Shown piece by piece: positions 28,165-36,826 of a stretch of 64,000 bases of DNA. Both the position numbers and the translations under genes were made by a program. Source of the stretch: Clostridiaceae bacterium 14S0207 (GTDB taxonomy: Bacteria; Bacillota; Clostridia; Clostridiales; Clostridiaceae); assembly GCA_003288255.1 (NCBI GenBank), contig CP026600.1, positions 1,860,001 to 1,924,000 of the forward strand, written 5' to 3'. The notes below the pieces were generated by a model, which made no database searches, was not told the DNA's origin, and saw nothing but the letters and a program-made list of their open reading frames with translations. Positions within the stretch are counted from its first letter, which is position 1. The number at the start of each line of letters is the position of its first letter.

Positions 28165-29313
28165 CTAATTTTTCGGAGTTATATTTTTATTAGTTAATCC
28201 ACTATATCTTATATTTATATTTACTTTTGTTTTCGTTGGTGTTTGAGAATAAACCTTATCCCAATCATTACAAATTTTTTCCCATTGCTTAGGTCTTTGT
28301 TGTTCCACTATTTTTCCAAGTCCTAATACATCTGTTTTATATTGATTCTTAGATTTTTCTATTATAGAATTTATACCATTTTCTATAGTTTTTTCAGCCT
28401 TTAATTTTAATTGTTGTTTTTTATCTTCTGAATCAAAATTAACTTCTTTCGTATCCATTTCTGATAAATCTACATCCATACATAATTTTATATTTATATC
28501 AATTTTACCATTTTTATCTTTAACCTTAATTTTCTTCTTGACCTTACTTAGTTCCAAACTTACATAGTTATTTTCATCCATTTCTATAGGAATAACATAT
28601 TTAGGTTTTTTTTCTTTTAAAAGTTGTAAAAACATAGTTTCTTTTTCTTCTAATTGACCTACCATTTTATCACTTTTAAATATTGCAGTACCTCCCACCT
28701 CAAAATTTATACGTTTTTTACCTTTTACTACTTTAACCATGGGAACTATACCTGAAATTCCTTTAGACGATATATTATCTATAAATTCTAAAACATCAAC
28801 TTTACCATATTTACCAATAAATCTTGAATTTCTAGCTGAATCAGATAAATCAAAAGAAATTATTTCATCCTCATCTTTTTTCTTGTTAAGTATATCTGCT
28901 GCTCTATTACTTTTAGCTATCATTATCCACATATCATTTCTAATTTCAGCATCCCTATTTACTAAATCTAAGACTGGTACTATCCCCTCTTTTGCTATAT
29001 TTTCACTTACTATAAATACTTTAGCATGAGATGCTTGAAGCATTTGACCTACCTTTTTAATAACATCTCTTACTGCCTCATGTACTGTTTCCCCTTGTGA
29101 TTCAATAATACTTGAAGTTATTATTTGAGAACTTACAGATGCTTCCAATACTTCTGTAGTTAATATATATCTTCCTGTTTTATTATCCTTATCTATGGCC
29201 ATTCCAGCAATATATTTTACATCATTCATTTCTATATAATCCCAACATCCACAAAAGGATATTGAAAATATTATAATCATACATATTAAAATAAATCGCT
29301 TTTTTATATTCAT
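28165..29313 (-). CDS. Spore germination lipoprotein, GerAC family
   Basis: This 382-residue C subunit has a lipoprotein signal (hydrophobic residues 8-20, lipobox SFCGC with C23 the likely lipidated residue). The GerAC-typical CWDYIEMND start, VxYIAGMAID and the closing KIVEQQRPKQWEKICNDWDKVY are present. It is anchored on the outer face of the inner spore membrane. Its start overlaps the A-subunit stop by four bases, which shows translational coupling. Confidence 0.9.
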   Translation of the reverse strand: MNIKKRFILICMIIIFSISFCGCWDYIEMNDVKYIAGMAIDKDNKTGRYILTTEVLEASVSSQIITSSIIESQGETVHEAVRDVIKKVGQMLQASHAKVFIVSENIAKEGIVPVLDLVNRDAEIRNDMWIMIAKSNRAADILNKKKDEDEIISFDLSDSARNSRFIGKYGKVDVLEFIDNISSKGISGIVPMVKVVKGKKRINFEVGGTAIFKSDKMVGQLEEKETMFLQLLKEKKPKYVIPIEMDENNYVSLELSKVKKKIKVKDKNGKIDINIKLCMDVDLSEMDTKEVNFDSEDKKQQLKLKAEKTIENGINSIIEKSKNQYKTDVLGLGKIVEQQRPKQWEKICNDWDKVYSQTPTKTKVNINIRYSGLTNKNITPKN

Positions 29314-30845
29314 TGTTTATTCCTTCTCTTCGTATAATCTTTAATTCTAATACGATTCTTACAAATAAACTCAGTCCTATATTTTAAAATATGCCAAGGT
29401 GTTCTTATAGCTGAATCCCTTATATTTTCTTTATTTAGATCTATAAGTTTTAACATATATGGTATTCCAAAGCTTTTTATAGACATCAAATGAATAAACA
29501 TTCCCATAGTAGAAAAAATTACACCATAAATCCCAAAAAAAGAAGCAAATGTTAAAAATATAAGTCTACTAATAATAACAGAAGCTCTCATCTCATATAA
29601 TATAAGTTCACTTATACCTGTAATTGCAGTTATTATTACAACAGGTGAACTTACAAATTTAGCATTAACAGCAGCATCCCCCAATACTAAGGCTCCAACA
29701 ATACTTATAGCTGAACCTATATGCTTAGGTAATCTTATTCCAGCCTCTCTTATTATCTCAAAAGTAATCAACATAACAAAAGCTTCTAAAGATGCTGGTA
29801 ACGGTACCCCTTGTCTAGATGCATATATACTCATTGCAAGTTTAGTAGGAATAAGTTCTTTATGAAAAGTTGTAAATGCTATATAAATAGCTGGTGCACC
29901 GGTTGTAAGTATGAATGCTATAAATCTTATGATTCTATTTACAGATGCATAAGTAAAATTTTCATAATAATCTTCATCTACCTGAAAATGTTCTATAAAT
30001 AAATATGGAACAGTTAAGACAACAGGAGATCCATCACCCAAGATAGCTACCCTACCTTGTAGCATTTTAGATGCCACTACATCAGGCCTTTCTGTGGTTC
30101 CCACAGTTTTAAATGGAGATAATGAAGCATCTTTTATAAATTCTTTTAATGAATTCGTCGAAAATATTCCTTCTATATCTAATTGAGCTAACCTTTTCCG
30201 TACTTCTTGTAAAATCTTAGGTTCAACCATATCCTCCATATATGCTATACAAATTTTAGTTTTAGTTCTAACTCCAATTTCACAAAATTCAAATTTCAAA
30301 CTTGGAGAATTGATTTTTCTTCTAATTAAAGAAATATTCATATTTATAGATTCATTAAATCCTTCTCTAGGACCACTTAAAATTGTCTCTGCTTGAGGCT
30401 CATCTATTGCTCTTGTCTTCCATCCTAAAGTATTAAGTATTAACCCTTTGTCAAATCCCTCTATAATTAATAATGAGCTTCCATAAAGTATTGAACTGAC
30501 TATTTTTTCTGTATCATAACTTAACTTTATATCATCTACTATTAAAACTTCTTCTTGTATATATCCTAATACATCTTCCTCACAAGAAATAAAATCATTA
30601 TTTATTAATTCAAATATTATATTTTCATTTACAATTTTTTTATCAGTCATTCCATCTACAAAAATTAAACAAAACTTTAATCCAGTAGTTCTATTCTTAA
30701 AAATTCGATAAACAATGGTATCATCCTTAAAAAATATGATATCTTTGAATAGTTTTATATTTTCTTGAAGTGATTTTTTTAAAGTATAATATTTAAGATT
30801 TTCATTTGTTATAACATTTCTTAGCCCTTTTTCCTTTTTTTTCAC
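29310..30845 (-). CDS. Spore germination protein, GerAA/GerKA family
   Basis: This 511-residue A subunit opens the germinant receptor operon. The soluble N-terminal domain contains the family motif SGPREGFNESINMNISLIRRKI, and the C-terminal half (about 300-460) has four to five membrane helices with RQGVPLPASLEAFVMLITFEIIREAG-type family sequence. GerA-type receptors assemble as oligomeric channels and trigger germination on ligand binding. The start is GTG at 30845 after GAGGAG. A forespore sigma-G promoter is expected, but I could not identify it convincingly. Confidence 0.9.
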   Translation of the reverse strand: MKKKEKGLRNVITNENLKYYTLKKSLQENIKLFKDIIFFKDDTIVYRIFKNRTTGLKFCLIFVDGMTDKKIVNENIIFELINNDFISCEEDVLGYIQEEVLIVDDIKLSYDTEKIVSSILYGSSLLIIEGFDKGLILNTLGWKTRAIDEPQAETILSGPREGFNESINMNISLIRRKINSPSLKFEFCEIGVRTKTKICIAYMEDMVEPKILQEVRKRLAQLDIEGIFSTNSLKEFIKDASLSPFKTVGTTERPDVVASKMLQGRVAILGDGSPVVLTVPYLFIEHFQVDEDYYENFTYASVNRIIRFIAFILTTGAPAIYIAFTTFHKELIPTKLAMSIYASRQGVPLPASLEAFVMLITFEIIREAGIRLPKHIGSAISIVGALVLGDAAVNAKFVSSPVVIITAITGISELILYEMRASVIISRLIFLTFASFFGIYGVIFSTMGMFIHLMSIKSFGIPYMLKLIDLNKENIRDSAIRTPWHILKYRTEFICKNRIRIKDYTKRRNKQ

Positions 30846-31026
30846 ATAATCACTCCTCTACTTCTATACATTTTATATACTCATATATTATTTCCATAAA
30901 ATATCATAATATACACTATTTTAGTTTTACTATAAATAGAAACTTTTAATATAAAATAGGGATAAATTTTAATTTATAATCAATACTAATTTTTAAGGTA
31001 AATATTTAAAAGGAGTGATTGATTAA

Positions 31027-31875
31027 ATGTCTAGCTTATCAAAAAAAGTTGTATCTTTATTAATTGTAAGTAGTATTATATGTATTTCGTTATTAGCATA
31101 TACTTCTGATAAAAAAGCTATGAATACACTTAATAATAGCCATTTAAAAAAATCTGCTACTTGTATTAATAATTCGAATAATTTAAGTACAAAAGAATAC
31201 AATTGGTATTTTAAACATGTTGCAAATGGTAAGCCACCATTAGGGCAACCTGAAACTGCAGATTTTATTGGAAAATATGATACTCATTTTTTAGGAGATG
31301 TATCAAAAAAAGTTATTTATTTAACTTTTGATGAAGGATACGAAAATGGATACACTGCACCAATTTTAGATGTTCTAAAAAAACACAATGTAAAAGCTGC
31401 TTTTTTCGTAGTTCAACCATATATTAAATCAAATCCGGATTTAATAAAGAGAATGGTTAATGAAGGTCATTTAGTATGTAATCATAGTCATCATCATCCT
31501 TCAATGGCTTCAATACATGATCAAAATAAATTTAACAAAGAATTATCTGATGTTGAAGAATCTTTTGAAAGTTTGACTGGTAAAAAGATGCCTAAATATT
31601 TTAGACCACCTATGGGAAAATATAGTGAACAATCTTTAAGTTACACTCAACAATATGGATATAAAACCATATTTTGGAGCTTTGCTTATGCAGATTGGGA
31701 TCCTAAAAAACAACCTTCTCATGAATATGCTAAAAAGAAAATTTTAGATAAAACTCATAATGGTGCTATTATGCTTCTTCATGCAGTTTCTAAAACTAAC
31801 TCAGAAATCCTAGATGATATATTAACTCAGTGGAAAAAACAAGGATATGAAATTAGACCTTTAAGTGATATATAA
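31027..31875 (+). CDS. pdaA: Polysaccharide deacetylase, PdaA-like (cortex muramic delta-lactam synthesis)
   Basis: This 282-residue protein has an N-terminal membrane anchor or signal (residues 8-26) and a NodB domain. Motif 1 reads YLTFDEGYENGYT, the PdaA variant in which the usual DDG is DEG. The zinc ligands follow in CNHSHHHPSM, then RPPMGKYS and a late MLLHAVS. PdaA removes the acetyl group from N-acetylmuramic acid so the spore-cortex lactam can form, which germination lytic enzymes need. It sits back to back with the germinant receptor operon. A group II intron lies between its stop and its natural terminator. Confidence 0.88.
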   Translation: MSSLSKKVVSLLIVSSIICISLLAYTSDKKAMNTLNNSHLKKSATCINNSNNLSTKEYNWYFKHVANGKPPLGQPETADFIGKYDTHFLGDVSKKVIYLTFDEGYENGYTAPILDVLKKHNVKAAFFVVQPYIKSNPDLIKRMVNEGHLVCNHSHHHPSMASIHDQNKFNKELSDVEESFESLTGKKMPKYFRPPMGKYSEQSLSYTQQYGYKTIFWSFAYADWDPKKQPSHEYAKKKILDKTHNGAIMLLHAVSKTNSEILDDILTQWKKQGYEIRPLSDI

Positions 31876-31886
31876 AATTTTCAAAA

Positions 31887-33806
31887 ATCGAGTAGGAGCT
31901 AAATAATTATTTTATTTAGCGTCCTCTCACACCACTGTACGTACCGTTCGGTATACGGCGGTTCATTAAGAATTATGTATTAGCTGATATCCTTTAGATA
32001 TACTTCTGTAACCAAGGTTTTCAATATATTTGTTGTTTAAGATTGTGTCAAGAACTGGGCTATTGGATATTCTCCAATAGCCTTTTCTTGTATTTGCGTA
32101 CTCCCATGCTTTATGAGTCGGAAGACCTAGTTTTATGAGGTTTCGTCCTCTAGTTTTAACCTTTTTCCATTGTTTCCAAATACAACTTCTTAACCTTCTT
32201 CTTATCCAACTATCTATTTTTTGTATTTTAGCGTTAGCTTTCGCTAATCCAAAATAATTAATCCATCCAATCGTTAATTGGTTAATCATGTGAATTCTAT
32301 ATTCTATACTTATACCTTTATTACGATTTGTTAATTTTCTTATTTTGTTTATGAATCTTTTATATGACTTTTCATGTATCCTTATATTGGCTCCGCTTTT
32401 TGCAAAATAGAATGAAAAACCAAGAAATTTTCTTCTCGTCACAAAATCTACTGCACTTTTATTTTCATTAACTCTAAGTTTTAATACATCTTCAAGTATT
32501 CTTCTTGTACTTGCCATAACTCTTATTCCTGCCTTTTTGCTTTTTACATATATATTACAATCATCTGCAAATCGACAAAATCTATGACCTCTTTTCTCAA
32601 GTTCTTTATCTACTTCATCAAGCATGATATTAGCAAGGAGTGGGCTTAGTGGACCACCTTGCGGTGTACCCTTATCAGATTTTACCTTCAATCCATTTAT
32701 CATTATTCCAGATTTAAGATATTCTCTAATTAGCCTTAATACTCTTTTATCTTTAATTTTTCTTGATAGTCTTTCCATTAATATATCATGATTAACTTTA
32801 TCAAAGAACTTTTCTAAGTCTATATCAACAACCCACTTATAACCTTGGTTAATATATTCCTTTGATTTTAATATAGCCTGTTTAGCACTTTTATTTGGTC
32901 TAAATCCATAGCTATTATCTGAAAAGGTAGGGTCATAAATTTTATTAAGTTCTTGTGCTATTGCCTGTTGTATTAATCTATCAAGTACAGTAGGAATTCC
33001 AAGTAATCTAGTTCCACCGTCAGGTTTTGGTATTTCCACTCTCCTAACGGGTGAAGGTTTATACCTTCCCTCTAATAACTTTTGCTTAATTGTTATCCAA
33101 TTCTTAATGATAAATTCTCGAAATTCATCGGTTTTCATACCATCAATACCATGGCTTCCTTTATTAGCAACTACTCTTTTCATGGCTTTTAGCATATTTT
33201 CTCTAGCTAAAATCATTTCAAGTAAGTTATCAGTATCATCTATTACATCGTTTTCTCTTTTTCTCTTTGCTAACGCCAAATTATTACTCTGCGCCCCTCG
33301 CTTATCTTGAAGTTCCACTTCTCCTTCCACGAGGCGACCTCTGTATTGAGTTGTCTGCTTTCCTTGTAATTTATTTAAATTATTCAAAGCTGAAAACCTC
33401 CTAATGTTCAGTCCTTCCCGCACTACGTGCACATAGTGTGGTACTATGACCTCTGCTGACTTCTGATAGTTCAGTTACATATCACTATGTAAGTTATCAT
33501 GTAGGAAATTCATCCTTTAATGATGTATCTATCAGACCTCCCCAGGTAAGAACGCAATCTTTCATTCCATATATCTGCCACATATACTGTAGTAGCTTTC
33601 GGGTGATACGGACTTTGTTTTGTTATGCAAACTCATCCAGCTATAATCAGCCTCTTATGTGATTCGTATTCCTCAGACCAGAATTTTGCCCTCCGACTTC
33701 CTTCAGATTCCATCTCGCAATGGACACCCTTGTCATTGGCTAACGCCTATATCACCTTCGGCGCTCGGGACTTTCACCCTATAGATTGCGCCCATGCTGG
33801 GCGCAC
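31887..33806 (-). mobile_element. Complete group II intron
   Basis: The element is about 1,920 bases. The 5' end is GTGCGCCCAGCATGGGCGC at 33806. Near the 3' end, domain V reads GAACCGCCGTATACCGAACG then GTACGTACAGTGGTG, and domain VI holds GCTAAATAA...TTATTTAGC before the CTCGAT end at about 31887. The 3' boundary is accurate to a few bases. The insertion point is directly 3' of a terminator hairpin, as for the truncated copy. Confidence 0.92.
31966..33387 (-). CDS. ltrA: Group II intron reverse transcriptase/maturase
   Basis: This 473-residue intron protein supports splicing and retrohoming. It has the reverse transcriptase domain (LLGIPTVLDRLIQQAI, NSYGFRPNKSAKQAI, VVDIDLEKFFDKVNHD, catalytic CRFADDCN with FADD rather than YADD) and a C-terminal maturase region (WINYFGLAKANAKI, RSCIWKQWKKVKTR, KGYWRISNSP). 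No HNH endonuclease is visible, which fits the terminator-targeting class. The TTG at 33387, nine bases after AGGAGG, is the likely start; a longer frame to 33432 lacks a ribosome site. Confidence 0.93.
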   Translation of the reverse strand: MNNLNKLQGKQTTQYRGRLVEGEVELQDKRGAQSNNLALAKRKRENDVIDDTDNLLEMILARENMLKAMKRVVANKGSHGIDGMKTDEFREFIIKNWITIKQKLLEGRYKPSPVRRVEIPKPDGGTRLLGIPTVLDRLIQQAIAQELNKIYDPTFSDNSYGFRPNKSAKQAILKSKEYINQGYKWVVDIDLEKFFDKVNHDILMERLSRKIKDKRVLRLIREYLKSGIMINGLKVKSDKGTPQGGPLSPLLANIMLDEVDKELEKRGHRFCRFADDCNIYVKSKKAGIRVMASTRRILEDVLKLRVNENKSAVDFVTRRKFLGFSFYFAKSGANIRIHEKSYKRFINKIRKLTNRNKGISIEYRIHMINQLTIGWINYFGLAKANAKIQKIDSWIRRRLRSCIWKQWKKVKTRGRNLIKLGLPTHKAWEYANTRKGYWRISNSPVLDTILNNKYIENLGYRSISKGYQLIHNS

Positions 33807-33808
33807 AT

Positions 33809-33841
33809 AAAAAATATACCTAAATTTTAGGCATATTTTTT
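33809..33841. terminator. Bidirectional terminator interrupted from pdaA by the intron
   Basis: AAAAAATATACCTAAA pairs with TTTAGGCATATTTTTT (one mismatch). Without the intron it would lie about a dozen bases after the pdaA stop, so it is the native pdaA terminator and the intron target. Confidence 0.8.
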
Positions 33842-33974
33842 ATTATACAAATTAACCTTTGTAAATTAACCTATAGGCATTAATCTTACAAATTGGAACT
33901 ATGCTTAATAATCCCATTTTTCGATCATAAAATGCTATAGAATTATTACTTACATACAATAAACAACTAATATC

Positions 33975-34406
33975 TCAATAATGAAACTTTTGTTTACTCA
34001 CAATAGGAATATATATTTCAATTGCTATATTCTTTTTTTCTTTTATCTTGCTAAGATCTAATTTCAATAAACGAATAAATTCTTTACCATTTTCATTTGA
34101 ATCCATATTTTCTTCAGTTATTATTTCCTGTAATATTCTTATATGAATATCTTTTAAATCAGGAATTGTAAATATTATTTTTGTAATTGAGTTTAATGAT
34201 ATTATATTTTCTCTAATTCTTAAAAATTCTTTTTCTAATTTAAATAAAGATACATGTTGAGTTTCTGAATCAAAATATTCGGTATAAATTCTTACTTCAT
34301 TAGAAATATGACATAAAAACCTTGACAAAAGTTTTAACTTTTTCTTATCAACCTTTAATATTTCATCTTTTAGTTTATCATTTTCTATATCATAACTTTT
34401 TTTCAA
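33975..34406 (-). CDS. Unknown helical protein, 143 residues
   Basis: I do not recognise this protein. It is Lys/Glu/Ile-rich, probably all-helical in the first 100 residues, with no signal peptide or membrane helix. A segment with NENGKEFIRLLKLDLSKIKEKK precedes a short beta-like end. I choose the TTG at 34406 because GGGGTG lies about six bases upstream; a longer frame from 34439 also exists. Confidence 0.5.
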   Translation of the reverse strand: MKKSYDIENDKLKDEILKVDKKKLKLLSRFLCHISNEVRIYTEYFDSETQHVSLFKLEKEFLRIRENIISLNSITKIIFTIPDLKDIHIRILQEIITEENMDSNENGKEFIRLLKLDLSKIKEKKNIAIEIYIPIVSKQKFHY

Positions 34407-34504
34407 AAAATGCACCCCATAAATAATATTATAAAACACTTAAGCATTCCTCATATTATATTATGAATATACCAATAAAATATTTCGATTTTATTCAACA
34501 AAAA

Positions 34505-34551
34505 TCACTATAATATTATTTATTAATTCTTCATAAATAATATTATAGTGA
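34505..34551 (-). terminator. Terminator of rubrerythrin
   Basis: TCACTATAATATTATTTA and its exact complement form an 18-pair stem. Confidence 0.85.
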
Positions 34552-34577
34552 TTAAATATTATATTAATATTAAGTTT

Positions 34578-35165
34578 TTAATAGTTTTCTAAAAATACTT
34601 CAAAATAACCTTGTGGATGAGCACAGGCTGGACATAATGCTGGTGCTTCTTTACCTTCATATATATATCCACAGTTATTACATTTCCATAAAACAACCTC
34701 TTCTTTTTTAAATACACTTCCATTTTCTATATTATTATATAATTTTCTATATCTTCTCTCATGTCTTTTCTCAACTTCTGCAACTTTTTCAAATATAATT
34801 GCTATTTCTTGAAATCCTTCTTCTCTAGCTATTTTAGCAAATTCCGGGTATAATTCTGTCCATTCTTCATTTTCATCATCAGCTGCTGCTTTTAAATTTA
34901 ATTTAGTTTCTTGATGAAATGATACGGGATAAGTTGCTGTAATTTCTATTCCTTCATCTTTAAAATCTTCTTTTAAAAATTTATAAAATCTTTTTGCATG
35001 TTCTTTTTCTTGTTCTGCAGTTTCCATAAAAATATTAGCTATTTGAACATATCCTTCTTTTTTAGCTATACTTGAATAATAAGTATATCTTGTTCTTGCT
35101 TGTGATTCTCCAGCAAATGATTTCAATAGATTTTCAGCTGTTTTAGTATTTTTTAGACTTTTCAT
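34578..35165 (-). CDS. rbr: Rubrerythrin
   Basis: This 195-residue peroxide-reducing di-iron protein has the ferritin-like domain first ([17 protein letters not shown], the two EKEHAKRFY and [10 protein letters not shown] iron-binding helices) and a C-terminal rubredoxin domain with WKCNNCGY and LCPACAHPQ. It reduces hydrogen peroxide to water in the cytoplasm of anaerobes. The ATG at 35165 follows GGGGGAA. A 16-base perfect palindrome upstream may be a PerR-type operator. Confidence 0.95.
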   Translation of the reverse strand: MKSLKNTKTAENLLKSFAGESQARTRYTYYSSIAKKEGYVQIANIFMETAEQEKEHAKRFYKFLKEDFKDEGIEITATYPVSFHQETKLNLKAAADDENEEWTELYPEFAKIAREEGFQEIAIIFEKVAEVEKRHERRYRKLYNNIENGSVFKKEEVVLWKCNNCGYIYEGKEAPALCPACAHPQGYFEVFLENY

Positions 35166-35186
35166 TAATACTTCCCCCTTATTCAT

Positions 35187-35498
35187 TTTTTATTTTTTAT
35201 TAATTATTAAATAATAATTATTATTATATACGTTTTTATATGTATATTCAATAAAAATATTTATTGTTAACAACATTGTAACTAATTTTTTAACCTTTTC
35301 ATTTTATAAATTTATATTATAAATTGTTTTATAGTAATAAGATACCTTAAATTATTATTCACTACTTATAGTATTTCTTTCAATTATCTATATAGTACTA
35401 ACTTTATTAATTTTGTAATAAATTCTTCATTTTTAATCTAATCTTTTCTTCATTTATATTTTTTAAAATAATAATATAAATAAATTAAGGAGATAAAA
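35187..35498. promoter_or_regulatory. Divergent intergenic region between rubrerythrin and NlpC/P60-like gene
   Basis: This AT-rich 310-base spacer holds the perfect palindrome AATAATAATTATTATT at about 35210-35225, just upstream of rubrerythrin. It loosely resembles PerR/Fur boxes, but AT-rich palindromes arise easily by chance here. Nothing else was recognised. Confidence 0.3.
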
Positions 35499-36083
35499 AT
35501 GATAAAAAAAGCACTTATAAAAAAAAATCCTATAAACTTATTAATAGCTATTATATTTTTAGCATTTATTTTTTCTAACAAAAATATTTTCATAAAAAAA
35601 ATACGTTCAGATAATTCATTACCTGAAAAAATATATAATTTTATGAAGTACAAAGAAAACAGAATTAAAATTTTCAACAAAGCTATAGCTCTTAATAATG
35701 GAAGTTCGTGCAATACATGTGTATATTTCGTATCAGAAGTTTTAAGAAATAACAATATTGATATTGATACCTCTACATGTAACACACACCAATTAATAGA
35801 TATTCTCGAAGAAAATAACTTTAAAAAAGAAAAAGATTATAAGAAGCTTAAACCTGGAAATATATGTTTTACCACAGATGAATATTTAAATACGGAGGGA
35901 ATCCCTTCTCATACTTATATATTTATGGGATGGGAAAAAGAAAATAATTATAGTTATGCATATATTTGTGATAATCAAGCAAAAGATTATAAAAATAAAA
36001 TATATCATTTAAGAAATATAAAAAACCATGAAATACTAAATAACAAATCCAAAGAGCCCTTTAGTTTTTTTATGTATAAATAA
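35499..36083 (+). CDS. Membrane-anchored NlpC/P60-like putative cysteine hydrolase
   Basis: This 194-residue protein has one N-terminal membrane helix (about 12-30). The rest resembles the papain-like NlpC/P60 or amidase folds: a candidate catalytic Cys in SSCNTCVYFVSEVL, followed by KLKPGNICF (the strand before the His in such folds) and SHTYIFMGW with the candidate His. Two Cys in the first motif leave the nucleophile ambiguous; the second, before VYFVSEVL, fits the family. It would act outside the membrane on peptidoglycan peptides. It precedes a two-component system by about 40 bases, which hints at co-regulation. Confidence 0.5.
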   Translation: MIKKALIKKNPINLLIAIIFLAFIFSNKNIFIKKIRSDNSLPEKIYNFMKYKENRIKIFNKAIALNNGSSCNTCVYFVSEVLRNNNIDIDTSTCNTHQLIDILEENNFKKEKDYKKLKPGNICFTTDEYLNTEGIPSHTYIFMGWEKENNYSYAYICDNQAKDYKNKIYHLRNIKNHEILNNKSKEPFSFFMYK

Positions 36084-36124
36084 TGTTATAATATATTTAA
36101 AATATTTATTATGGGGGATTATAC

Positions 36125-36826
36125 ATGGAAAAATATAAGGTTTTAGTAGTAGATGATGAAAAAGAAATAAGAGATGCGATAGAAATCTATCTTAGAAGTT
36201 TAGATAATATAGACATTGCCATGGCCAATGATGGAATAGAAGCATTAGAATACTTAAAAAACAATGATGTACATGTGATTATTCTAGATGTTATGATGCC
36301 TAATCTTGATGGTATTAGAACCTGTATGAAAATTAGAGAAACTAAAAACACTCCAATTATAATGTTATCTGCTAAAGGTGAAGATACCGATAAAATTTTA
36401 GGATTAAATATAGGTGCTGATGATTATGTAAGTAAACCTTTTAATCCATTAGAACTAATAGCAAGAGTAAAATCTCAACTTAGAAGATATTTAGATTTAG
36501 GAAATGTTACTATTAAATTTTCTGATAACTCTATAATAGTAGATGATTTAGTTATTGATAAAAAAAGTCATATTGTAACCCTAGATAATTGTGAAATTAA
36601 ACTTACACCTATAGAATTTGACATTTTAGTTTTATTATCTGAAAATCGTGGTAGAGTATTTTCTTCAAAAGAAATTTATGAAAAGGTATGGAATGAACCT
36701 GCCTATAATGCAGAAAATGTTATTTCAGTACATATAAGAAGAATACGAAAAAAAATAGAAATTGACACGAAAAATCCAAGATATATCAAGGTGGTGTGGG
36801 GTGTTGGATATAAAATCGAAAAATAA
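36125..36826 (+). CDS. OmpR-family response regulator
   Basis: This 233-residue regulator has a receiver domain (acidic pocket VVDDE, phosphorylation site D55 in LDVMMP, conserved Lys in VSKPF) and a winged-helix DNA-binding domain (about 135-233, KLTPIEFDILVLL and VWGVGYKIE at the end). It overlaps the start of its partner kinase. Target genes are unknown; the upstream NlpC/P60-like gene is one candidate. Confidence 0.93.
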   Translation: MEKYKVLVVDDEKEIRDAIEIYLRSLDNIDIAMANDGIEALEYLKNNDVHVIILDVMMPNLDGIRTCMKIRETKNTPIIMLSAKGEDTDKILGLNIGADDYVSKPFNPLELIARVKSQLRRYLDLGNVTIKFSDNSIIVDDLVIDKKSHIVTLDNCEIKLTPIEFDILVLLSENRGRVFSSKEIYEKVWNEPAYNAENVISVHIRRIRKKIEIDTKNPRYIKVVWGVGYKIEK

